Shown here: in pieces, positions 23,601-35,233 of the stretch | Layout of the letters: each line of letters starts with the position of its first letter | Numbering within the stretch: position 1 is the stretch's first letter | NCBI GenBank assembly: GCA_948567375.1 | Contig: OX419756.1 | Coordinates: 42,882,552 to 42,946,551, forward strand | From: Lunularia cruciata | Taxonomy: Eukaryota > Streptophyta > Marchantiopsida > Lunulariales > Lunulariaceae | Length of the DNA: 64,000 bases | Direction: 5' to 3' | Translations under genes and position numbers: made by a program | Notes under the pieces: model-generated | What the model was told of the DNA's origin: nothing | The model's database searches: none | Seen by the model: the letters and a program-made list of their open reading frames with translations, nothing else

Positions 23601-25969
23601 AGAAAAGTACGAATTACTCACTTTGAAGAAAAATGGACTTTTGGCCGCCAAAATAGCCGAGCTGATATGCAATATTCTAGTTCTTATAAAAGGAGCAGAA
23701 CCGGAACTCCAGGTTGGCAGGCCTTGTGAGCTTTCCTCCACTGCACACATAAGTCATAGTTTCTCAATTCTTGTCTATGGTAAGAGCAGGAGCCAACCGT
23801 TCATCAAGCTAGCAGTTACAAGGGATCCGTATGGTTGTACATTGAATCAGCAGAAAAAGAGCTTCAGACGTTCAATTTAAGACGAATATTGGCCGCCTTG
23901 TACACCTTGAACGTTCAAACGTCGATACCAACCGAGAATCAAAGTGGGTTACATGAGGAAATCTTTCAAGTTTGCGATAGTTGCTATGAGCTCATCTAAC
24001 AGTTTGGAACAGCAGATGCAGCGGCTAAGTGTCCGGAGCTCATCTCTTGATGTTAGATAGGTCACAACAAACTGCAAGACAACGGCACAAGGCTGAATAT
24101 TGTTGGTACGTTAAGAAAGTGTCTCGGTCAACTTGTTTTACAGTCGCAGCACACTTTGTAAAGACAGGTTGCTTGTTAAGTCCCTAGGTCACGGAGAAGG
24201 AATTCGTAACATAAGAAACAACTGAAGCAAGCACTTGGTGAGACACATTACAAGATGGCAAAGCAAGATATGCTGCCAATAGCAACGAGCAGGGTAACGA
24301 GAGCGATGCGAAATAGGACAGGATATAAAGTATATCGCAACAAGCGCTATGGACGCTTGAGTCCTGGGACGCTAAACAGCAAAGGGGAGCAGAAGGCGGC
24401 CATAGTAAGCCTTCACGAAAACACCTGCGACTTCATCAGTGCCTCACGCAGTGCCGAAGTAGCTGAGCAATTGTCAGTACTCCTCATACCGAGTTTCTGC
24501 TTGAAAACTCATGAGTGCCAAGGCAAACTCGGTTGCTCCCCTAAAGTGCCGCTCAAAAGTAGTGGGAATGTCAAAAAGAATAGAAGTGGAAGTGTGGAAA
24601 GTAAGGGCAAGCAAAAGTGCAGGCACATAAGTAAGCGCTGGAGTCTTAGCCGCATAATGAGGATCAGTCCAGTATATATATCCTGCGGGATATATACAAA
24701 CAGGTTCTCGACTGAACAAAGTGGAACAGATAGGTCGGATGAAAATCGAAATGAAGCCCTAGGTCAACATTGAATGGGTTGCTGTGAGTCCGCAAAGATT
24801 GTTTCAATGAGCTCTTCAATCAGTGATCACAACAGGCGTTAATTTCAGGTGTTACATAAATTTATCATTTTGTGGATGCGGAAACAGGAGATACCGATTC
24901 CTGAACAAGATGTTGATATAGCATCTCAAGAAATTTGGATATTACTACTGGGTAGAAAACATACAACCAGGACTTGATTCCATTGCTTGCGGAGACAGCT
25001 CTTCTATCATCGCTTCTGGATCTTCCTCGACATCGTGCGGTGCGTCATCTGTATCATGAAGGTTGCCAATCATCACCTGCTCTTCCTGCCCATCTGTGGT
25101 AATTCCAGGCATCGACACGCCATCTAGCACTGGCACCACGATAATTGGAGTGAGCACCCCATTATGGCTACATAAACGATACTCTGTATACATATTTGTG
25201 TGGTAACTTCACTTCATCCAGCAGCTCATGGCAAATCCGGTATACTAAAAGTTACAAGGAGTGCGTAAAACAATGGACCTCGTGAGCCAGCACGACTTTC
25301 AGACGGATGGCAACGAATTGAGCCCAAAATGTCCACCATCATAGTTCTGAGAACAAATTTCAGAAGGAGATTCACTAAGACTAGTCCAAAGTAACAACAT
25401 TTGTTGTGAAAGGTGTGCACAGATACAGAAGGCGGCATGGATACTTCTAATCGGCCCACTAATAAAGCGTCTGAACAGAAACCGGCACCACTTTTTTGAA
25501 ATCAGGGCTTGCTGCCTAGAACTCGTGTAGAATTCAGTCTCGCACTTCTATGTAAGCGGAAATCTAACAAACGATGAAGGAAGTAGGAGAATGCAATTAT
25601 TGCAACAAGAAAAAATACGCGAGAGACATGCAGCAGGTTCTGTACAGCTCTAGCAGTGAGCTGCAGATTCGACATTCTTCAAAATGGGTAAAAGATAGGA
25701 TTTGACATGCCAACATGTGTACTCGTCAAGGTCAAGTTCTTTTGAGAGTACTTACAAGGACCTTCCTCGCCGTTGCGGTCCGCTCTACGCCGCTTCTTGT
25801 GTCTGGCCCAGTCAGCTCCGGCAGCAGCACCATCGACGTCTAACTTCGAATCGGGTGGCGCTGCCACAATCTCTATTCGTAACACGCGATCTGAAAAGTT
25901 GCTATCGTTGAACGCGAATGTGAAATTCAGAGGGGGACCAGCCCCTCCGCTGTTAGATTCATGATCCAT
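14700..25969 (-). CDS. BTB/POZ-BACK protein, POB1/LRB family, 6 exons, complete
   Basis: Substrate adaptor of Cullin3 ubiquitin ligases; Arabidopsis relatives LRB1/POB1 and LRB2 target phytochromes and PIF3 in the nucleus (family knowledge). Exons in transcript order: 25969-25756, about 25129-24968, 23722-23622, 23517-23454, 16298-16019, 15543-14700. Phases match throughout and the CDS is 1665 nt (554 aa; Arabidopsis POB1 has 561). Exon 1 carries [17 protein letters not shown] and a basic [10 protein letters not shown] likely nuclear signal. Exon 2 is acidic ([19 protein letters not shown]). Exons 3-5 hold the BTB domain ([41 protein letters not shown]). Exons 5-6 hold BACK ([30 protein letters not shown]-like block) and a C-terminal part with [20 protein letters not shown]. 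Exon 2's acceptor could be at 25123 instead. Introns are about 626, 1245, 104, 7155 and 475 nt. Confidence 0.94.
16676..19050 (-). repeat. Six-copy intronic repeat with conserved hairpin core
   Basis: Copies start at about 16676, 16781, 17805, 18052, 18448 and 18985. Read on the plus strand, the best copies contain GGACTGGATATAGAG, then GAAATGAGGACAGAAG, the palindrome CCGTTC-ATC-GAACGG, GAGATCCAG and AACTCATTGAATGC. The three middle copies stay similar for about 200 bp more, including AACATCTGATCGAAT and CAACACCTATAT. Flanking segments can pair crosswise (CTGGAT with ATCCAG, AATGAG with CTCATT). Spacing is irregular, so this is a dispersed family or broken array, not a simple tandem repeat. 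On the minus (transcribed) strand the copies give repeated open-frame peptides such as FNEFWISR, which I regard as incidental. Confidence 0.75.
17199..17380. repeat. Segment duplicated between introns 4 and 2 (copy 1)
   Basis: Closely similar to 24344-24523 in the same orientation, from GCGCTATGGACGCTTGAGTC to GAAAACTCATGAGTGCCAAG, with scattered substitutions and small indels. It ends next to a fragment of the hairpin repeat family. The unit begins with AGCGCTATGGACGCTT, itself a small hairpin. Confidence 0.85.
19305..19361. ncRNA. 21-bp foldback, miRNA-precursor-like or mini-MITE
   Basis: Arms at 19305-19325 and 19341-19361 are complementary over 21 nt with one non-Watson-Crick position, around a 15-nt loop. 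The right arm starts TTGTGTAGTGGAATACAGAA. It lies in intron 4 of the BTB-BACK gene. The stem is short for a plant miRNA precursor, and nothing shows expression. A small inverted-repeat element is the alternative. Confidence 0.4.
20840..21845 (-). pseudogene. Decayed reverse transcriptase, Penelope-like
   Basis: On the minus strand the order of motifs is that of a Penelope-like RT. First comes [20 protein letters not shown] (21.8-21.7 kb, finger motifs KFHK-P and R-I-A). A middle part near 21.36-21.2 kb contains [16 protein letters not shown]. Then [20 protein letters not shown] (about 21.17-21.11 kb, motif B) and [11 protein letters not shown] (YVDD at 21047-21036, the catalytic motif). Stops and frame changes separate the blocks, so it is dead. 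It is sense-oriented with the host gene intron. A second RT-like fragment with [20 protein letters not shown] lies upstream at 22343-22095, out of the expected order, suggesting two overlapping copies. Type assignment rests on motif style only. Confidence 0.62.
22095..22343 (-). pseudogene. RT C-terminal-like fragment (Penelope-type)
   Basis: Encodes [20 protein letters not shown], then [12 protein letters not shown] and, further on, [14 protein letters not shown]. The pattern resembles the segment that follows the YVDD motif in many Penelope-like and related RTs (an x-F-L-D-L-x strand, then a K-P-x-x-L-F/Y strand). It lies 5' of the RT palm relic rather than 3', so it probably belongs to another copy or was moved. 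It has no ATG-anchored full gene. Confidence 0.4.
23090..23345 (-). pseudogene. GIY-YIG-like endonuclease remnant 5' of the RT
   Basis: A minus-strand open frame contains EIYAVYGYQ and, after an insertion rich in short repeats (GGTATCCGTAAGGCAT), [17 protein letters not shown]. The spacing of the second block (Y-V-G-Q-T followed by R-L-x-x-H) is typical of GIY-YIG nucleases. It lies upstream of the RT relic on the same strand, the order known for the Chlamys/Naiad group of Penelope-like elements, which carry the nuclease at the N-terminus. The insertion splits the IYAVY and YVGQT strands, so it is not functional. Confidence 0.48.
24344..24523. repeat. Segment duplicated between introns 4 and 2 (copy 2)
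   Basis: Intron 2 copy of the block at 17199-17380. It lies inside a 172-codon open frame on the plus strand (24255-24773), antisense to the host gene. Because copy 1 does not keep the frame and the product has no family features, I do not call that frame a gene. An imperfect palindrome made of GTATATAT and ATATATAC arms around TCCTGCGGG lies nearby at 24671-24696. Confidence 0.85.
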
Positions 25970-27039
25970 AATCACATGAATCGACTTTCTCCTCCGTTCA
26001 TCCTAACTCAAAGGATGGCCATATCTTTCTACCCAAATATCCTTCCGTGCTATTTCCTCATTCCTAAATCCCCAATATCTCTCCCACTACAAAATACAAT
26101 CTCAATCTACAAATAATGCAACGACTTCCCCTTAATTCCATCCTCCGTCCTCAATCGGGTCCGTTTCACATCAAGTTCCTACCCCTGCCACCACCTCGAT
26201 AAAAGCCCCGACCTACTTGCTATCTCTGCATTGCAGATGCTTCATCATCCATCCATAAAGAACCTAACCAAACACCAAACAACTGGACACGGCGGCACAA
26301 AAGTGCGCTGAGCCGATCCGGTCGAATGTGGTACAAAGCTCAAACCATTGTCCCTCACTTTGGACATCACGCGAGACCAATCACTTCTGTAATTACGATG
26401 TTTCTCCGATCCGCTCGATCAGGTTTTCCCTCCCTGACCGAATCAAATAAAAAATCAAGTGTTGTTCCCTGGCCTTTTTCCTCTGCCCAGAGTAACCTGA
26501 CTTGACTTCGAGTGACCTGACTTGACTTCGCCGCCGGACTCAACTTCGTTCGAACTCTCGTCTCCCAAACCGTGGTAATACCAGAGTGCGAACAACGGAT
26601 TGGCCAATCTTAGACGCACCGTCTGCAGCAGGTCTATCGTCCGCGTTAGGGACTTTTCGAGCCGGCACGTTTTGAAAACTCCTTCGACTTAACTCTCGCC
26701 ACTCTGCCACTGTTCTTCCCCAAGGACGGAGAAAAGCCGCTCCTGGCGCCATGTCCTACTGGCGACTTTGCCGATCGGTCAAAATTAAGTTCTTCTACAA
26801 CTGCTACAAGTCGCAAGTGTGTGTGGTCTTCATGGCGAAGTTTTTCTGTAGTGTCACGGCAACCTTCCATTCTCTTGTAGTTCGTTGGGGTTGGACACCG
26901 TGAGCGAAAAGGAAAAGGAATCTGCTATCATGCTGAAAAGTCTCGTTGTGCTAATATGGGTCCAACCCAAAAGGAAATGAATAGAAAGGTGACCACGTAG
27001 AACACATGAAGGATGGGAAGCCTTACAAGGGAGAGGCAA
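25970..27039 (-). promoter_or_regulatory. 5' leader and promoter region of the BTB-BACK gene
   Basis: Upstream of the start codon (minus strand), about 1 kb has gene-region base composition and no coding family. A minimal upstream ATG-TGA reading unit lies directly before the start, in the sequence read as TTCATGTGATTATGGATC. Short frames between 26540 and 26870 do not resemble a protein family. The transcription start cannot be placed. Confidence 0.4.
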
Positions 27040-27713
27040 ACGAGGTAGAATGGGCTAGACCCCAATAGTACTGAAGAGGAAGAATGGATCTTCATTATGG
27101 CCCTGTGGACATCGAGAATACATTTTGGTGATGGTCATGTATACGGCATGTGTCCAAATAGGTTTTTTCTAAGCTAATATATGTACTGTATCCACCTGTT
27201 AGACAGTCCTCCAAATTGTTTATTTCTATTTTAAAGTTGGTTAAACAGTGGACTTGGATAAAACCGTATTCTTGTGACGATCTTCTTTTTCTTATTACTT
27301 CCTTGATATTTTACTTTATCTAATTTCTTGTTTACTTATTCCATGTACCAGATTTTATTTCGGACCCATCCGAAAGTTGACCTCCTCCTGTAATTTATGA
27401 TTGTATTATCATTTACAGCTGCCCGAGTTGAAGTGATATGGAGAGGTATTCTATGAATTGCTGGCTTATATTTCGTAAAGACATGATCCGGTTTCACTAT
27501 AGTCATGAACCACATAGCAACTAGATGTCACTAGAGTTTAATATTATATCTAGTCGGTTAATATTATATCTAGTCGGTACATAAGCAATTTGATCTGACT
27601 AATACGTCAAAGATGACTAGATTGAATATTTAATTATCTGTATCTTTAGCTTTAGCCATATCTTTGTAATAGACGAGTTCAAACAGTCTTTCGAATACCT
27701 ACTATCGACATCA

Positions 27714-27743
27714 TTTATTTTATTTTATTTATATTTATATTTA

Positions 27744-27818
<75 letters not shown>
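27714..27818. repeat. TTTA/TTTAT run followed by (TA)n microsatellite
   Basis: An irregular run of TTTAT and TTTA units passes directly into about 32 TA dinucleotides (27754-27818). Length is likely variable between individuals. Confidence 0.95.
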
Positions 27819-27821
<3 letters not shown>

Positions 27822-30138
27822 ATCTGATTTGACTAATACATCAAAGATGACTAACCTGAATATTTTTACCAGCTTTTTATTAGTGAAAGATGACTAGGTT
27901 GAATATTTTCATCAGCTTTTATATCTCTGTAGTAGAACGAGTTTAAACAAGGTCGCAAATAACATCTAGTGTATCCATATAGTATATATAAGTAACTACA
28001 GTTTTTCTCTAGATGATTGATATAGTTGTATTAATGTATAAAAATATCGCACGTTGTCATGATGTAACATCATGTCATTATCGGCGCCTTTTAATAGTAT
28101 TCTAAAAAGTGTTTTCATAGGAGTGAATGGAATATAATAGGTCAAATAATTATGCATATGTAAGACATACTTTTGCTTGTAAGGATTATGGATTGAGCTT
28201 TGTAGTACCAAAACTTACCATACCTACCAGTGGGTACATCCCGCAGTGATATTGATAATCTAAAATTTTTGTTAGACCAACTTGAGATCCTTGATTAAAT
28301 ATTATCCCGGAGCATTGTTTTGATTCGCCTTTTTTCTATCTACATATAATTCGAATGATATATTTCTTGAAGTGGTCTCCGTTGAAAACTTGTAAAACAT
28401 GACTTAATTCTTATGTTCAGCGATAAGCAATGAACTGCTAAACGATTTCATGTCCAATTCAATTTAATGGATCTTGAATTTAATCTATAAGACTTATTAC
28501 AACGAAAGTCCGATCTTGGTTTCTTTAGAGATAAATGGTTGAAATCCTCTTTAATTCTTATCATAATTTAAAACTATACTTGGAATTAACACATAATGAA
28601 ACAACAACCAAATTTAATTTAATTTAATTTATCATTTTATATGAAGTAAATGACTTGTTTTATAAAAATTACTGAGCTACTAATAGTTTTCTTTTTTCCA
28701 GAAAAGTGAGTGCTTCTTTTGATATAAGTCTTCCGTGCATAAACTGTAACATTGTTTGAAAAACGTTTTGCAACTTATATCTTTGCCTTCCTTGTATCTT
28801 AAAAAATCTCTTCTTATTACACATTTTAAAAATTGATGTTCCTGAACGAGCATGATAAATTTAATGTCATATTTTAAAGATAATTGTAACTAAGAAATAA
28901 CTAATATTTTTAGTTTTTGTGAGACATTATTATAAAAAAAAAACAGAATCAGAAAAACACGTAGAAAGGATGAAAGAAAAGACATAGCAAACAAGAGTAG
29001 ACAAGTGAAGAAATGAATGTACTGACCTCTAAACCCGATAGAAAGTCGAAGACTTGTGCTGTGAATATTAATAATAGATATTACTCACATATTTTGAAAG
29101 TCAATTTGTAAATTCATCAAACACTTTATATTCCAAAAAGGTTCCAAAGTACCCTACGGCCTTACTCAATTAAGAATCCTTAAAACTACTATGGTAAATT
29201 ACAACACCATTATATCTAATATACACCATTATGTATACGAATATTACCTATCTTAAGGTCCAGACATATACTTGCTAGTTAACATATCATTAGTAACATT
29301 GTTAACAAAATTTAGAATCCAATCTTTTTATAAATTTAGGTCAACTTCTTGGCTAATAAGAGATCTTTGCGACCTTTAGTCAACAAGATAACAAAGACTA
29401 AAGTAATTTTAACAAGCTCGTCGAGTGTCAACCAGACTAGTCAAGCCAAATTGATATTTTCTTATTTAGATAATCTCATATATACACTAGTTGGGCCACT
29501 GGCTATACAAAAGTCATACAATTATTATACAACTAATATCACTTTACCTCAACTAGTGCTCTTTCAGACAGTGGTTGTGCTTGTTTAAAGCAGTGATATA
29601 TTAAGATACTACCTGTCTAGTGCTTGATACGGTCTTCCCATCCTTCATGTGTTCTACATGGTCGGCTTTCTCTCTTAGTGCTTGATAGGGATATGTTAAA
29701 GTGATATCTTAGTGATATGTTAAGATACTACCTATCACACACGCAGTCTCCTTCCTTCTTATTGCTTATAAACAAAATGGCTTGCAGTGCATAGGTTAGA
29801 TTATGGCAAATAAGTTAAAACGAAATATTCAAAAAACGAAATAAAATAAAATAAGATAAGATTTGTTCATACAAATGTATTTACCATAACTATGAAAATA
29901 TAATATGATTTTATTAACAAACTAGTTTTTATTAATATATGTCTTATTATAAACAATACTGATTATGATACTAGAAGTTAGATAAATATATAATATTAAA
30001 ATTTAGATAAATATATAATGGTAGCTTGAATGTTATCTATGGTAGATATAAGGAAATTATTATAAATTTAATAACTAGACTGCACTAGTATGAAGTAAAA
30101 AAATGCCAAGAAATTTGTACAAAATTCAACATAAGTAA

Positions 30139-30140
<2 letters not shown>

Positions 30141-30171
<31 letters not shown>
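30141..30171. repeat. (TA)n microsatellite
   Basis: About 15 TA units in the AT-rich tract. Confidence 0.95.
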
Positions 30172-30174
<3 letters not shown>

Positions 30175-31056
30175 TATTTTTTATTTTATTTTTATATATT
30201 ATGCATAGTCAACCTTTCAACAACATCTTACTTATGTATACATTTTTTAAAATATTTGATATTGTCATAATTTGATACAATATAAGACTAATTGTTACAT
30301 CGAATACCTTATATATTTTATTTCATATAAAAATTTAGCTACTAATACGTTGCAACATTTTAAATAATTTTAAGATGTACCTTCTGAGTATCACAACTTT
30401 GTGTAAAAAATTTATTATAATGAAGAATTTTACCATTGTAAAATATGAAAAAGAGAACTATAATAAAAAAAATTTCTCTATTATGTATTATATCATAAGA
30501 GAAGTATGCTTTTGGATGTATCTTGTAGAAAAAATTCCACACCATCTTATATTGTATTTTTCAGAAAATAGATCTAAAGAATGTAATGATTAAAATTTAA
30601 CATAAGGCTGTTAATTATTTTTTACCATTTGAGATAAAGATAACATTGGTTGATAACAAGAAATGAGAAAATAAAAAGTAAAATAAATCTTGTATAGAAA
30701 TGCCTTGTATCTTACAAGGACAAGGATAAGAACATAATTTAGTATTGACTTTATTTTACTTTAGTCTATTGTAAACATTATCTTACTAAACCCAAGCACA
30801 TCAATATTTATTATGATTAAAAATATTGGATCTTTTTATTATATCCATTCATGATTATAACTTTTCAATTCTATATCATTTGTCAATACTTTTTATACAA
30901 TAGATGCATAAGTGAGACCATGTTGCAACTATCATATACTAAAAATACCATATCTCATATGAAAATAGATTTTTTGGAACATCTTCAATGCAATCTAAAA
31001 TGATGAAAAATTTAATTTATAATTTATAATCTATAGCAATGAAGTACTTAAAATCT

Positions 31057-31144
31057 GAAATTTTATCAAACAAGTCATTGATACTAAGCAAAGGATACTT
31101 GAAATTTTATCAAACAAGTCATTGATACTAAGCAAAGCATACTT
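31057..31144. repeat. 44-bp tandem duplication
   Basis: Two adjacent copies (31057-31100 and 31101-31144), each starting GAAATTTTATCAAACAAGTC and ending GCATACTT or GGATACTT; they differ at one base. A recent local duplication. Confidence 0.93.
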
Positions 31145-33974
31145 GATCTTCATAATTTCTTGAGTTAGTAGATGGTTCTCACTACACATTAATCTTTATT
31201 CATCAGAAACAATGTTAAAGCTCTTGAATACACTCTTTGTTGGAAGATTATTTTTCTAACAATTCTTCTTGCTTTAGCTTTTCTTCTTTGCTACATTAAT
31301 GTCCAACCTGTATAGAACTTCAAATAGTAAGGTTTTATCTTAGGAACTTAATCTTCTAATCTATCAATTGTTATAACGAGAAGCTTATTGGTAAGTCATT
31401 TGGGAATACATCTTTGTATTGTTATCACATTTCTCAATTCTTCAATGATATCAAAATTTTCCCTTGGTGGTAATGATATCTCTTATTTAACCTCAAGCAA
31501 TATATATATTCATCATAGATTGCATATATATTACTAAAATTTGTACTAAATAACCTTACTATACCTCTATACATTTTATTTGTACTTGTCTTCACTATAT
31601 CCTTTCCCCAATCAAGTTTATGATTATATTGCTCCTTTTAAATATATTTGTAGAATTATATTATAGTATGAACAAATTTGATCACCTGTTATTTAGTTGT
31701 CTCCTTGTCTTTAAATAGATTAGTCTTACACTTATAACAAGGCATCAATTGTTTCAAATTTCCCATTTGGCAATTTTACCTTTTTCTCTCTCATTCTTCT
31801 CGATGTCAGTCTTTATTCATTTAACAACTGACCATTCAAGGGAAACGTGAATTGCTTTCAAATCAATTAGAATTCTCATGTTTTTTTCTTCTAAGTCTCA
31901 ATCAATGAGAATGAGTAATGATATCTTCTTGTTTAATCCATTAGCCTTTGCTCGTAGTTTTCTTCAATATCTCACCTTGTGTTCTTTGTTTTTACAGTCT
32001 TCAAATTCATCTACCTCGTTCTTTTTATCATGTTTCTTTTACTTTGGTAGGTCCAACACAAACCATCACCAAATGGAACCCAATACCTTATTATCATATG
32101 TGAAATGAAAACTTTTATACACATTATTGAGAGTTTTGCAACTCGAGTGTTCCTACTGCCAAACTATATTATACTTCCATTTGCTTATATTTTCCATGGT
32201 TGTAGCATCCACTAATTTTTGAAGTTCTTTTTTTTGTCTGAATTCCTAAAATTATCCAACTCTATAAGTGTAAGGCAATTGGACACATCTTGTACAATAT
32301 GTTCCTTGTATATAATGAATCTTACAAACAAAGGATATTCTTTGTGCTAAGATAATGGCTCTATGAATATTGTTGGTCTCTATAAGTATTTTTCCTTATA
32401 GCTTCTTGTCTCTTGGCCATAATAAATGCATTTTCTTTCAGTCAATTCTACCACAGAGGGCTGTAAATACAAAAATTCTTCATTATACTTTTATATACTA
32501 CATTCTTTTATGAAGTCGAATCTAAGTAATCTCAAGTGAATCCCATCTTTGCAATTACTAATCAAGTCTTCTTTACTATACATGAGGAAATGTATTGATA
32601 TTAGGAAGTCAAGAAAGAAGCTTATGCAGCCTTAGACCCAGATTCTATCATTATGAATACAAATTAAATGCCTATATCCATATAAAACCTATAATGAACA
32701 AACTATACACATAGATATTAGTTTGACAAAGCAACATCTTTTATGACTTTGGCTATTTGGCTTGCTTGATGTTGTTTAACTTCATATTTCTATGTTGCAT
32801 GTCTATCACATATTTAAACTAAGAATGTTCCATTGCTTAAAATGCATATATGTAAACTTCAATTAATATATGTATACTATTATCTCTCTCTTGATTTTAA
32901 ACATTTGATGGTGCGGTCCTCCCTAAACCAGTACATATATTAAGCCATGATTTATATATCTCAATTGCTGATGATAGCACTTTTCTCTTCTAATGCTCAA
33001 TCAACCTACTCTATTTCCTAAAAGAAACATATGTGATTTGATTGCTTCTTTTCACTTCCTATTATTACAACTAATAAAAATTAGCAATTTCAACTAATCT
33101 AAATATATATGTAATATTAAAGACTACCAAATATAAATCATAATTAAAACTCTCATGTTCTTCTACTTGCCAAACATTTGAATAATCAATTCTTCTATAT
33201 TATGTTTGATGTAGAACATTAATTAATAAGTTAATCACATACAATATAATTTGCTTTCTTAGGTATATTTATTGCGTATTTTAAGATATAAATATTACAA
33301 TCCTATTACTCAACATAAATAACCATTCAGATCAATGCCAAGTTGTCTCATTCTATTATTTGAGTAATGAAGTTTATGCCAAACATATGTACCAAATTTT
33401 ATCTCAAGACATACTTGTCTACACACTACATTGAAACTCAAGGAAGTATTTTAGACATGAAAGCTACAAATACAATATGCTTTCTAATCATTAATTCTAC
33501 TTTTTCTCTTGATATTTACTTTCAAAAGTTTCATGCTAAAAGCCAAAGTTGAAAGTTCATATAACACTCATTTACTCTATGAAAAAATACTCCCATCTTG
33601 CACTACTTATAACTTAATGATTATAATTAGCTTCATAAAAAATTTCTCTGCTTCTTCTCTTGACTTCTCTTCAAAACTTAAGGTGTGTCACTTCATTGTT
33701 TGTCTAAGAAGAATGATAAATTCTCATGGAGAAGTAAGTTTACCTTTAAACCATTGTAACTTGATCATGCACAAAATTTCTCCAAAACAAGCTCTAAAGG
33801 TAAGACATTTTTTTATGGATCATTCATTTTCTTTATTTATATGATTACTATCATCAAAAGCCATCATCATTCCCTAAATAGATCAGAAATGTTGCACATA
33901 AGATAAACACAAGTTACATAATCAAAGACTTTGCTAAGTATTTGCAAATTACATCTAACTTTAATCACAAATTT

Positions 33975-34043
33975 CTTTTGATTTGACTGAGATGTATATG
34001 CTCAAATTTCAAGTTAAGCATATAAATCTCAGTCAATCAAAAG
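33975..34043. repeat. Long imperfect inverted repeat (about 27 bp arms)
   Basis: Arms at 33975-34002 and 34017-34043 pair over about 27 positions, with one bulged T and one mismatch, around a 14-nt loop. The left arm starts CTTTTGATTTGACTGAGAT. It is either a small foldback element or a hairpin RNA source. Nearby (34050-34130) a CTTCACTTTCTCCTTTGAGT-like unit is repeated twice. Confidence 0.8.
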
Positions 34044-35233
34044 AAGTTAGCTACTATTCACTTTCTCCTTTGAGTTTATGCTTAGGGTAGTTTCTCTTCA
34101 CTTCTCCTTTGAGTGTATGTAGTTTTTTACTAACAACTTTCTTAGCTAGTGTATTTGATTGAATAAGATCTATAAATTCAGTTCTTGTTCCCCAAAGATG
34201 GTTAACTTTTATGTAAAAGATTTGCTAATTAAGAAATTTGAAGAGTGGAAATGAAGAAGGGAACAAAGCATACATCTATATAACATGTACTAATTTTGGT
34301 CTTCATTTTCAAATCAATGTTTTACTATGATGATTTTTTTCTTGGTTATCAAATTATTATCTTATTGTATAGAAAATATAGTATTCTTGCTATTATAACT
34401 AACAATATTTTCTATATTTTATTGGGGTTGGAAGAAAAATAACATATAAGAGCTAAAATTTTGTGTGATTACTTTTGTTTAAAAATATTGGATGGACATA
34501 ATACTCAAATTTTAGAAATTATAATTTTGATGCAACCTTTAAGTGCCAAGTGAAATAGAGTGCAAAGCTTTGTAATGTCTTTAGTTAATACTAGTCACTT
34601 TTAGCTTTAGTTAATATATCATGTATTTATAGTTTATAGGAATAGAAACTGAGAGGAAAATTGAAGAAATTGGATAAAAATACTTTTTTTAAGAAGCATA
34701 AGATGTATTTAAAGTCTTTTAAGAGAATTATTTTTCTTAGCAAATTATCAAGACTATATAACAGCTAAAATTGCTTGATGGATAAGAACCCTTAGAAGGA
34801 TAATGGAGAAGATCATGGTGATGGTTAGCCATCTCTTCTTGTCCTTGTTTGAAAGTGGTGTTTTGCTTTAATAAAAAATCAAAAACTCAAAAATCTTTAC
34901 CCAACTAAGAATCTGAATTTAATCAAATTTTGTTTAACAACAAGGTAATCAAAAACTCTTCTATGTATTTAAATATAGATAATTATCAGATTTGTAGTTT
35001 GCAAGTAGAGAGATAATGTATTTTGAAATGAAGGTTTGTCTAAAAGGTAATTAAACTATGGAATAAGGAATAAGTTGCATTAGTTCATGAGGTATATGTC
35101 ATATCAATTTACTCATTTTGTGGAGCAATAATGAAATCCTACTATGTAGCATGAAGATTTATATCAAGCACATGTTATAAACTAACTAATATTATATTGA
35201 TAATGATCATCAAAATCTTAAGCACCTTATCAT

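Larger units (their letters stand above)
27040..35230. other. AT-rich, gene-free tract
   Basis: About 8 kb with a marked shift to A+T and no frame longer than about 110 codons. It contains TTTA and TA microsatellites, a 44-bp tandem duplication, a long foldback, and near 27.54-27.95 kb several copies of a short unit (GACTAATAC-TCAAAGATGACTA, then TTGAATATT). I recognise no transposon coding region, tRNA or rRNA. It reads as old, decayed repeat DNA. Confidence 0.6.

Noticed and set aside
24255-24773. 172-codon open frame on plus strand
   Set aside because: Lies antisense in intron 2 of the BTB-BACK gene, overlaps a duplicated repeat whose other copy does not keep the frame, and has no family motif.
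33367-33844. Overlapping frames in the AT-rich tract
   Set aside because: Low-complexity translation and no start context or domain; expected by chance in loosely structured DNA of this size.
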